Of a stretch of 5,457 bases of DNA, positions 1-4,742 are shown piece after piece. The translations under genes and the position numbers were made by a program. Within the stretch, counting starts at the first letter, position 1, and each line of letters begins with the position of its first letter. Source of the stretch: Nitrospinaceae bacterium (GTDB lineage Bacteria > Nitrospinota > Nitrospinia > Nitrospinales > VA-1). Under the pieces are notes generated by a model. It was not told the origin of the DNA, did no database searches, and saw only the letters and a program-made list of their open reading frames with translations. Where the stretch lies: positions 1-5,457 of the forward strand of contig JAESTE010000031.1 in the NCBI GenBank assembly GCA_016763735.1. Direction: 5' to 3'.

Positions 1-2
1 CA

Positions 3-101
3 CGCGCTGTGAGCGGTGAAGGTCATTGTCTGCACATCCCTTTTTACAGCTCGCCTTATGCAGTTCGCGCGCTGGATCATAGTTTACCCTTTGAAACATA
101 A
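3..101 (+). other. Unidentified open frame, cut by left window edge
   Basis: This plus-strand frame is open from the window edge and ends at TAA (99-101). It gives 32 residues with a protein-like composition, including the stretch HIPFYSSPYAVRALDHSLPF. I do not recognise a family. If real, it is the C-terminal end of a gene lying upstream of the relaxase-like fragment and on the same strand. The stop overlaps an ATG at 101-103, which opens a 17-codon frame ending at 152-154, exactly across the ATG at 151. That chain of stop/start overlaps looks operon-like, but over so short a distance it could be chance. The minus strand is also open through much of this stretch, so the strand is not certain. 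Confidence 0.25.
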
Positions 102-150
102 TGTGTTTCTGGGAACCGTGGCCAAAAATCCGTCTGAAGTGGAAATTATT

Positions 151-336
151 ATGACAGAAAAAAAGAATATCAACAAAGATGACGACTTTACACTCCGTCC
201 AGGAAAACCCGGTTATAAAGTATCAGGCTCATACCTATCCCGCATTAAAAATGCCATGGGACAGGCCGGATTTTCATTCCCTCTGAATTTGACGAAAGGT
301 GCCGGTAATTTTACCGGAGCCCGGTCAGGAAGAGGC
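151..336 (+). pseudogene. N-terminal fragment of a VirD2/Rlx-type conjugative relaxase (tentative)
   Basis: Reading from ATG 151, a lysine-rich start is followed by DDDFTLRPGKP (residues 10-20), then SYLSRIKNAMGQAG (27-40), and then a glycine-rich TGARSGRG (55-62). From memory of the family, DUF3363-type relaxases begin this way: an acidic DDxF, an RPG motif, a helix ending in a KAG/QAG-like turn, then a GxRxGRG stretch. The frame stays open to 561, but from about 337 it becomes phenylalanine/serine-rich because it is antisense to the lysine/alanine tail of L19. The relaxase-like part therefore seems to stop at about 336. The catalytic tyrosine and histidine motifs of relaxases would lie further downstream and are absent, so this piece cannot be active. 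A weak purine-rich stretch (GAAGTGGA) lies just upstream of the ATG. It could be a mobile-element remnant, the edge of a chimeric assembly, or a chance resemblance. Confidence 0.42.
302..317. repeat. Perfect 16-nt inverted repeat just past rplS
   Basis: CCGGTAATTTTACCGG consists of 7-nt arms around a 2-nt centre. It lies 7 nt beyond the rplS stop codon. Read on the minus strand it could fold as a short GC-closed hairpin at the end of the operon. The bases after it (CACCTTTCGTC) lack a proper U run, so it is at best a weak intrinsic terminator. It also lies inside the relaxase-like reading frame, so the arms may be coding sequence by chance. Confidence 0.4.
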
Positions 337-750
337 TTTAGCAGCTTTAGCAGCTTTGGCTTTTTTGCCTCGTTTCGGAGTTTTCTTGGCTTTTGTTGTA
401 GGTCGAACAGGCTTGAGCTCTTTAAGTCTTGCAGCCTTACCACGCAGTTCTCTCAGGTAATACAGCTTGGCCTGGCGGATTTTTGCGCGTTTGACAACCT
501 CAATTTTTTCTACTCTGGGAGAATGAAACGGAAAAATACGCTCGACACCGATGCCGAATGAAATTTTCCTTACAGTCAGAGTTTTTCGTGCGCCACCACC
601 TCGCATCTTAATGACCACACCTTCGATCATCTGAATACGTTCTTTTTCACCCTCAACAATGCGCATATGCACTTTGACGGTGTCACCGATATGAACATCT
701 GTGACTTCTTTTTTCATTTCCTTAGCTTCAACTTGATCTACTAAATTCAT
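325..750 (-). CDS. rplS: 50S ribosomal protein L19
   Basis: L19 is a structural protein of the large ribosomal subunit, placed at the 30S-50S interface. The 141-residue product carries the full family core: GDTVKVHMRIVEGEKERIQ (residues 22-40), the EGVVI strand, TLTVRKISFGIGVERIFP (57-74), HSPRVEKIEV, and the basic RQAKLYYLRELRGKAARLKE (92-111). Family members usually have about 115 residues, so residues from about 112 onward are an extra lysine/alanine-rich tail with KAAKAAKA repeats. The ATG at 750 has a strong Shine-Dalgarno AGGAGAGAGG and good spacing, and it gives a short lead-in before the core. The gene is the last of the minus-strand operon, 51 nt after the methyltransferase gene. The final residues (ASS) and the stop lie where the relaxase-like sequence ends, so the native tail may have been altered there. 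Confidence 0.97.
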   Translation of the reverse strand: MNLVDQVEAKEMKKEVTDVHIGDTVKVHMRIVEGEKERIQMIEGVVIKMRGGGARKTLTVRKISFGIGVERIFPFHSPRVEKIEVVKRAKIRQAKLYYLRELRGKAARLKELKPVRPTTKAKKTPKRGKKAKAAKAAKASS

Positions 751-753
751 TTA

Positions 754-763
754 CCTCTCTCCT
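754..763 (-). promoter_or_regulatory. rplS ribosome binding site
   Basis: On the minus strand this reads AGGAGAGAGG, ending 3 nt before the rplS ATG, with its AGGAG part about 8 nt away. It is the strongest ribosome binding site in the operon. That fits the need to make a ribosomal protein in larger amounts than the RNA-modifying enzymes encoded just upstream. Confidence 0.8.
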
Positions 764-801
764 AGGATTGTGCTCAATTATCTTTATTGAAAAACTTTTC
801 A

Positions 802-1389
802 TTAATCTACCGGTGTTTCCCGGTGGCCCAACAAACGATCAAGAATGATCGCAATGGCACCGCGAACTGGCAGATGATTGAATCCGTTAACGCCTTCAAT
901 CGGCAACAAGGCATGATCTGCATTTTGAACCAGATTTTTTTCCAATCCCCACCCCGTACCAAAAACCAGCAGAGTCGGATCTCCCTGTTTCAATTCATTT
1001 TTTAACGCCGTATAGCCAATACTTTTGGGTGCTTCTTTTGCTCCTGTCACAACAATGCGGGGTTCCTTGCCACTTTGTTCGGTAATTTCTTTAACCGCAG
1101 CATCAAGGTTGGTTTTCACAACCGTTTTCAATAATGCTTCTTTGCGGGTTGGGTTGTATTCTGCGCCGTGGCCTTTCAACCAATGGCCTACCAACCGCTC
1201 CACCAACTCCTGCTGTGTTTTTAGTGGTGTGACAACGTAAAACGTTCCCACCCCATAAGTTCTGCAAACGCGCGATATATCGTGAACATCCAAAGTTGTT
1301 ACGGATGAAACGACCACTTCCCCGGATTTGTTATAAACGGGAAAATGAACCAATGCCAAATGAATATTTGCTTTCGATACCTCTGTCAA
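802..1389 (-). CDS. Predicted SPOUT-class RNA methyltransferase (PF09936-type)
   Basis: This is a predicted S-adenosylmethionine-dependent RNA methyltransferase with a trefoil-knot (SPOUT) fold. Members of the family are usually encoded beside trmD, and I know of no firmly assigned substrate. Visible family marks are the N-terminal HLALVHFPVYNKSGEVV (residues 10-26), TTLDVHDISRVCRTYGV, and the cofactor-binding knot elements GTGWGL (144-149), IEG (164-166) and NHLPVRGA (171-178). There is no ATG in the frame. It opens at TTG 1395, which touches the AGCAGG ahead of it, while TTG 1389 sits 6 nt after that element. I prefer 1389, giving 195 residues. The gene follows trmD in the same reading frame, and only one TAA lies between them. 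It has no visible transcription start of its own and is probably co-transcribed. TrmD homology at the sequence level is not evident, so it is not a trmD duplicate. Confidence 0.9.
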   Translation of the reverse strand: MTEVSKANIHLALVHFPVYNKSGEVVVSSVTTLDVHDISRVCRTYGVGTFYVVTPLKTQQELVERLVGHWLKGHGAEYNPTRKEALLKTVVKTNLDAAVKEITEQSGKEPRIVVTGAKEAPKSIGYTALKNELKQGDPTLLVFGTGWGLEKNLVQNADHALLPIEGVNGFNHLPVRGAIAIILDRLLGHRETPVD

Positions 1390-1416
1390 TGCCAACCTGC
1401 TTGCAAATTCTATTTT

Positions 1417-2118
1417 TTAATTCGACCGTTTAATTTTTTTTAACAGGTCGGGACGAACGCTTTCTGTTTTTTTCAATGCCTCTGCTTTTTGCCAGGCACT
1501 AATTTTTTTAGGATCACCGGAAACCAGAACATCTGGAACCTTGAATCCTTTATAATCTCTTGGCCGCGTGTACTGCGGGTATTCCAGCATTCCTTCAGAG
1601 AAAGACTCTTCAACAATAGATGCGGGATCTCCTAAAACACCCGGCATTAATCGGGACACCGCCTCAACCAGAACCATTGCAGGAAGTTCTCCACCGGTCA
1701 GAACATAATCGCCGATAGAAATTTCCTCATCGGCAAAATGCAATCGCACCCGCTCGTCAATGCCTTCGTAACGGCCACAAATCAGGATTAAACTTTCCTC
1801 TTGAGACAATTCGCTGGCCTTTTCCTGATCGAAAGGTCTGCCACCCGGCGAAAGCAAAATCGTTCTCGCTTTCGGCACCTCTTTCTTTATCGATTCCAGA
1901 GCCCGAACAATGGGTTCTACATTCATTACCATACCTACGCCGCCGCCGAAGGGCGCGTCATCCACCTTCCGGTGTTTGTTCAGCGTGTAATCGCGCAGGT
2001 CGTGAACCCGTATATCCAGCAAACCCTTTTCGCGGGCACGTTCAATAATGCTGTCGCCGAAAGGGGACTCAAACATCCCCGGGAAAATGCTGACAATGTC
2101 AAACCGGAGTGTCCTCAA
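1417..2118 (-). CDS. trmD: tRNA (guanine-N1-)-methyltransferase TrmD
   Basis: TrmD methylates N1 of G37 in tRNAs with a G at position 36, using S-adenosylmethionine, and so prevents +1 frameshifting. It works as a dimer in the cytoplasm. With the start at TTG 2118 the protein has 233 residues. It shows RFDIVSIFPGMF (5-16), KVDDAPFGGGVGMVM (51-65), and the knot motifs LLSPGGRPFDQ (88-98), CGRYEGIDERV (114-124) and SIGDYVLTGGELPAM (134-148). The linker EYPQYTRP (179-186) is also present. Arg156 matches the conserved Arg154 of the Haemophilus enzyme, but Glu171 takes the place of catalytic Asp169. The frame opens further upstream at GTG 2133 and TTG 2130. TTG 2118 is preferred because GAGGG lies 5 nt before it and it leaves only three residues before the usual MRFD-type start. 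It overlaps the rimM end by 20 nt, suggesting coupled translation. Confidence 0.96.
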   Translation of the reverse strand: MRTLRFDIVSIFPGMFESPFGDSIIERAREKGLLDIRVHDLRDYTLNKHRKVDDAPFGGGVGMVMNVEPIVRALESIKKEVPKARTILLSPGGRPFDQEKASELSQEESLILICGRYEGIDERVRLHFADEEISIGDYVLTGGELPAMVLVEAVSRLMPGVLGDPASIVEESFSEGMLEYPQYTRPRDYKGFKVPDVLVSGDPKKISAWQKAEALKKTESVRPDLLKKIKRSN

Positions 2119-2602
2119 ACAATCCCTCAACACAATGAAATATAAGTTTACCTTGTTCCAAATCGATACTTTGCACCACCGAATCGATCATAGGAACCAG
2201 CCATTCTTTACCATCCCCACGCACCACATAAACATCGTTACTGCCAGTCGCTATGACATCTTCTACCACACCGTAATATTTTCCGGTATCGTCAAATGCT
2301 TTTAGCCCTTCAATTTCGAAGCGATAATATTCGCCCTCGGGCAACAACTCAAAATCTTCTCTGGCGACCAGAACTTCCTGGCCTGACAAACTTTGCGCGG
2401 CTTCGATGCTGTCGACACCCTCGAACTTAACAATAAAAGGCGACTTGGCACCACGAACAGACTTAATCTTGAATGTCGTTTCACCTAAACGAATCTGCTG
2501 ATCGTTTTGTACGACAAGATCATCCTGATCATCAGGGTAAAATTTCAATTCCCCTTTTAAACCATGAGTACGGGTTACTCTACCTACCGGAATCCAGTCC
2601 AT
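2099..2602 (-). CDS. rimM: 16S rRNA processing / 30S maturation factor RimM
   Basis: RimM binds ribosomal protein S19 and helps mature the 3' (head) domain of 16S rRNA in the 30S subunit. The 167-residue protein has the expected two parts. The N-terminal barrel begins with IPVGRVTRTHGLKGELK (residues 4-20). The C-terminal PRC-barrel runs from about 90 and includes EYYRFEIEGL (91-100), GVVEDVIATGSNDVYVV (111-127) and EWLVPMID (133-140). The paired tyrosines Y92-Y93 match the YY pair known to matter for ribosome binding in E. coli. ATG 2602 lies 2 nt after the khpA stop and has no clear Shine-Dalgarno, so its translation probably depends on ribosomes ending khpA. The 3' end overlaps trmD. The rpsP, rimM, trmD, rplS order is a classic bacterial arrangement, here with khpA and a methyltransferase gene added. 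Confidence 0.97.
   Translation of the reverse strand: MDWIPVGRVTRTHGLKGELKFYPDDQDDLVVQNDQQIRLGETTFKIKSVRGAKSPFIVKFEGVDSIEAAQSLSGQEVLVAREDFELLPEGEYYRFEIEGLKAFDDTGKYYGVVEDVIATGSNDVYVVRGDGKEWLVPMIDSVVQSIDLEQGKLIFHCVEGLFEDTPV
2124..2128 (-). promoter_or_regulatory. Ribosome binding site that decides the trmD start
   Basis: GAGGG on the minus strand lies 5 nt upstream of TTG 2118, inside the rimM coding sequence. The upstream alternatives GTG 2133 and TTG 2130 have no such element before them and would add five or four residues unlike the family N-terminus. Confidence 0.5.
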
Positions 2603-2604
2603 AT

Positions 2605-2835
2605 TTATTCAAGAATTTCGAGCACAGCCCGTTGTTTCAACTTGGTCGCCGTTGCATTTAAGATAGTGCGGATCGCGTGGGCTGTCTTTCCCTGCTTACC
2701 AATCACTTTCCCAAGGTCTTCTTTAGCAACCTTCAACTCCAGGACCGTTGTCTTATCTCCTTTTACTTCCGTCACAGCCACTTCATCGGGTTTATCTACC
2801 AACGACTTCGCAATTATCAATATGAGATCCTTCAT
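2605..2835 (-). CDS. khpA: KH-domain RNA-binding protein KhpA
   Basis: This small single-KH-domain protein of 76 residues is the usual full length for the family. KhpA binds RNA broadly and, in Gram-positive bacteria, pairs with KhpB/Jag; its role in this lineage is not established. The N-terminus MKDLILIIAKSLVDKPDEV (1-19) and the core DLGKVIGKQGKTAHAIRTIL (40-59) are diagnostic. GKQG (46-49) is the GxxG loop that contacts RNA. The ATG at 2835 has a good Shine-Dalgarno AAGGAG 6 nt away. It sits between rpsP, 100 nt upstream, and rimM, 2 nt downstream, matching its frequent place in ribosome-maturation operons. No jag partner is visible in the window. Confidence 0.95.
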   Translation of the reverse strand: MKDLILIIAKSLVDKPDEVAVTEVKGDKTTVLELKVAKEDLGKVIGKQGKTAHAIRTILNATATKLKQRAVLEILE

Positions 2836-2841
2836 GTCACT

Positions 2842-2847
2842 CTCCTT
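2842..2847 (-). promoter_or_regulatory. khpA ribosome binding site
   Basis: AAGGAG on the minus strand ends 6 nt before the khpA ATG. It lies at the end of the 100-nt rpsP-khpA spacer (2836-2935). In that spacer I see no gene, no convincing terminator and no clear promoter. Confidence 0.7.
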
Positions 2848-2935
2848 ATGCTTGCGGAAAAACGATCCAACTAAAGGGAGGAGCAGTTAAATCTAAAATA
2901 TTTTTGCAAATTGCGGTCTAGCAGAACGGATGGAA

Positions 2936-3181
2936 TTAAACTCCAACCCCAGCCTTTTTGAAAAGAGAACCAACAGTTTTGCTAGGCTTCGCACCTTTCT
3001 TAATCCATGCCATAGCCTTCTCTGCGTCCACCTTACAACCATTCTCTTCCACCATGGGATCATACGTTCCCAGAATTTCGAGAAAACGACCGTCTCTCGG
3101 CATTCTAGAATCTGCTGCCACAATTCGGTAAAAGGGTTTCTTTTTTGCTCCTCGTCGAGTTAACCTAATTACTACTGCCAA
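2936..3181 (-). CDS. rpsP: 30S ribosomal protein S16
   Basis: S16 binds 16S rRNA and supports 30S assembly. The 81-residue product matches the usual length of about 80 and carries the family N-terminus AVVIRLTRRGAKKKPFYRIV (2-21). This is followed by ADSRMPRDGRFLEILGTYDP, then the KAMAWIKKGAKPSKTVGSLF stretch near the C-terminus. The start codon is TTG at 3181, not ATG. GAAGGAG lies 6 nt before it, no ATG occurs in frame nearby, and the residue after the start (Ala) matches the conserved MAVVIRL start. The gene lies 87 nt downstream of ffh and 100 nt upstream of khpA. A stem-loop in the ffh-rpsP spacer could affect relative expression. A TTG start in a highly expressed ribosomal protein gene is unusual. 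Confidence 0.97.
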   Translation of the reverse strand: MAVVIRLTRRGAKKKPFYRIVAADSRMPRDGRFLEILGTYDPMVEENGCKVDAEKAMAWIKKGAKPSKTVGSLFKKAGVGV

Positions 3182-3187
3182 TGTTTT

Positions 3188-3194
3188 CTCCTTC
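3188..3194 (-). promoter_or_regulatory. rpsP ribosome binding site
   Basis: GAAGGAG on the minus strand lies 6 nt upstream of TTG 3181. It decides the start of rpsP, since the frame has no suitable ATG. Confidence 0.75.
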
Positions 3195-3206
3195 GTGAAA
3201 ATCGGT

Positions 3207-3240
3207 CTTCCCGGAACAGGGCTTCCCTGAGCGGGGAAAG
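3207..3240 (-). other. Stem-loop in the ffh-rpsP spacer
   Basis: On the minus strand an inner hairpin CAGGG-AAG-CCCTG (3217-3229) has five perfect base pairs. It is flanked by CTTTCCCCG and CGGGAAG, which can extend the stem with a bulge. No U run follows, and an operon gene starts shortly after, so it is not a good intrinsic terminator. It may be an RNA-processing site, a 3' stabiliser for ffh mRNA, or a partial attenuator ahead of the ribosomal protein genes. I cannot tell which. Confidence 0.4.
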
Positions 3241-3268
3241 ACTCTTGTAAAATAAAATTATTTCTTCG

Positions 3269-4612
3269 CTAGCGACCCATGAAGCCGCCGCCACCGCCAC
3301 CCATGAGGCTGCCAAAGTTTAGCCCGCCGCCTCGTGAAACTTTTTTCATCATCTTTTGCATCTGCGCAAACTGTTTTAACAATTTATTGATATCATTCAC
3401 CCGCGTTCCACTGCCCTGAGCAATCCTGCGCTTGCGACTCGCGTTGATAATATTATGTTTAGCCCTTTCTCTCGGCGTCATCGAATTGATGATCGCTTCG
3501 ATCTGCACGAAAGCGTTGTTATCTACCTTGAGCCCTTTCAGTTTTCCAGCACCAGGTATCATGCCCATCAACTGCTCCATGGAACCCATCTTCTGAACTT
3601 GCTTTAACTGGTTGCGAAAATCTTCAAGAGTAAAAGAATTGGCCTTGAACTTTTTTTGTAGCTCTTCCTGTTCTTCCTTTTCAAAATTCTCTTCTGCCTT
3701 TTCGACCAGCGACATGACATCGCCCATACCGAGGATGCGGGAAACAATCCGATCCGGATGAAACGGTTCGAGAGCATCCAGTTTTTCTCCCATACCCACA
3801 AAACGAATGGGTTTACCGGTAACAGACTTAATAGAAAGCGCGGCACCGCCTCGGGCATCGCCATCCATTTTTGTCAACACCACGCCATCGATGCCAACCG
3901 CATCGTTAAACGTTTTTGCGATTTCTGCGGCCTGCTGACCCATCATTGCATCGGCAACAAACAACACTTCGTGAGGTTGCACCGTTTCCTTGATGCGCTT
4001 CAACTCGTCCATCAATTCTTCATCAACTTGCTGACGACCTGCAGTATCGATGATGACCACTTGGCTCATCTTGTTGATCGCTTCATCCAGCGCCTTTTTG
4101 CAGATAGCAATCGGGTCTTTTTCATCACCGCCGTCATAGACCGCAACACCAAGCTCGCGACCTAGAACATGCAACTGCTCGATTGCCGCCGGACGATAAA
4201 CATCGGCAGGAACCAAAAGACAGTTTTTACCCTTTTCCTTAAACCGCTTCGCCAGCTTACCAACGGTAGTCGTTTTACCCGACCCTTGCAATCCGGCCAT
4301 CAATATTATAGTCGGTGGTTTCGCAGCAAACTGTATATCCGTAAACGCATCACCAATTAAAATCGTTAATTCATCATTAACAATTTTAACCATCTGGAGA
4401 CCGGGAGTAAGACTTTTCAATACCTCCTGACCTACGGCTTTTTCACGCACCGGGGCAAGAAAATCTTTTATCACCGGCAGACTGACATCAGCTTCGATCA
4501 ACGCGACACGAATTTCGCGCAACGCTTCATCGACATCAGCCTCTTTTAATATGCCGCGGCCTTTTAATTTTTTGTAGATTCGCTCAAGGCGATCCGATAA
4601 ATTTTCAAACAT
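3269..4612 (-). CDS. ffh: Signal recognition particle GTPase Ffh (SRP54)
   Basis: Ffh, with 4.5S RNA, binds signal sequences of nascent proteins and delivers them to the membrane receptor FtsY by GTP-dependent docking. The 447-residue protein is of normal length. It has an N-domain helical bundle (about 1-95), then the G domain with P-loop GLQGSGKT (107-114), VPADVYRPAA (134-143), DTAGR (189-193), TKMDGDARGGAA (247-258) and the closing GMGE. The methionine-rich M domain (about 328-430) includes the RNA-binding segment SRKRRIAQGSGTRV (392-405). The tail ends in a glycine-rich GGGGGGF stretch. After DTAGR the sequence is QQVDEE, where a leucine is more usual at the first position. ATG 4612 fits the family start (MFENLSDRLE) but has no obvious Shine-Dalgarno. 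It is the first gene of the minus-strand operon, with a good promoter upstream. The 4.5S RNA gene is not in the window. Confidence 0.99.
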   Translation of the reverse strand: MFENLSDRLERIYKKLKGRGILKEADVDEALREIRVALIEADVSLPVIKDFLAPVREKAVGQEVLKSLTPGLQMVKIVNDELTILIGDAFTDIQFAAKPPTIILMAGLQGSGKTTTVGKLAKRFKEKGKNCLLVPADVYRPAAIEQLHVLGRELGVAVYDGGDEKDPIAICKKALDEAINKMSQVVIIDTAGRQQVDEELMDELKRIKETVQPHEVLFVADAMMGQQAAEIAKTFNDAVGIDGVVLTKMDGDARGGAALSIKSVTGKPIRFVGMGEKLDALEPFHPDRIVSRILGMGDVMSLVEKAEENFEKEEQEELQKKFKANSFTLEDFRNQLKQVQKMGSMEQLMGMIPGAGKLKGLKVDNNAFVQIEAIINSMTPRERAKHNIINASRKRRIAQGSGTRVNDINKLLKQFAQMQKMMKKVSRGGGLNFGSLMGGGGGGFMGR

Positions 4613-4673
4613 GAAATATCAGCTTAAACCCTTAAAAATTCAGGGGAATATTTGGCTTTATTGTAAATAAGTT

Positions 4674-4702
4674 AGTATATAATAACCCCCCGATGCTGGC
4701 AA
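4674..4702 (-). promoter_or_regulatory. Sigma-70-type promoter for the ffh-rplS operon
   Basis: On the minus strand TTGCCA (4697-4702) and TATACT (4674-4679) are separated by exactly 17 nt. Each differs from the housekeeping consensus at one position. Transcription would begin near 4667, giving a leader of about 55 nt before the ffh ATG. No other good promoter was seen within the operon, so this may drive all seven genes. Confidence 0.7.
4678..4683 (+). promoter_or_regulatory. Likely -10 element of the queC promoter
   Basis: A perfect TATAAT on the plus strand would place the start of transcription near 4690, about 50 nt before queC. The -35 side is poor: GCTTTA at 17-nt spacing, or TTGGCT (4652-4657) at 20-nt spacing. 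It overlaps the -10 of the opposing ffh promoter by 2 bp. The leader (4690-4742) shows no preQ1 riboswitch pattern that I can recognise. Confidence 0.5.
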
Positions 4703-4742
4703 TATTTAAAATCGATTTACTGACTCCCACACCCCTTATCCT

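Noticed and set aside
1..230. Open minus-strand frame to the window edge (for example ATG near 103)
   Set aside because: Composition upstream is unnatural (FFCHNNFHF-like), there is no ribosome binding site, and I recognise no RNase HII or other family motif.
213..443. Minus-strand frame overlapping the rplS tail
   Set aside because: It is an out-of-frame reading of rplS, with no ribosome binding site and no recognisable motif.
16..561. 181-codon plus-strand frame as one complete gene
   Set aside because: Its second half is antisense to rplS and translates to a low-complexity Phe/Ser-rich stretch, which is the mirror of the Lys/Ala L19 tail. Only the first part (151-336) looks protein-like.
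1801..2145. 114-codon plus-strand frame across trmD/rimM
   Set aside because: It is antisense to well-supported coding sequence and has no motifs or ribosome binding site.
3758..4165. 135-codon plus-strand frame inside ffh
   Set aside because: It is antisense to the conserved G domain of Ffh and its His/Phe-rich composition is typical of a shadow frame.
4629..4646. CCCT...AGGG pairing in the ffh leader as an attenuator
   Set aside because: There are only four or five base pairs around an AT-rich loop, which is too weak to support a regulatory call.
4684..4742. preQ1 riboswitch ahead of queC
   Set aside because: The leader has a C-run and a short A-rich piece, but I could not find the P1 hairpin with the conserved loop and the A-rich 3' tail of preQ1-I.
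4613..4742. 4.5S (SRP) RNA gene next to ffh
   Set aside because: The spacer is AT-rich and too short. The GGAA-tetraloop hairpin of SRP RNA is not present on either strand.
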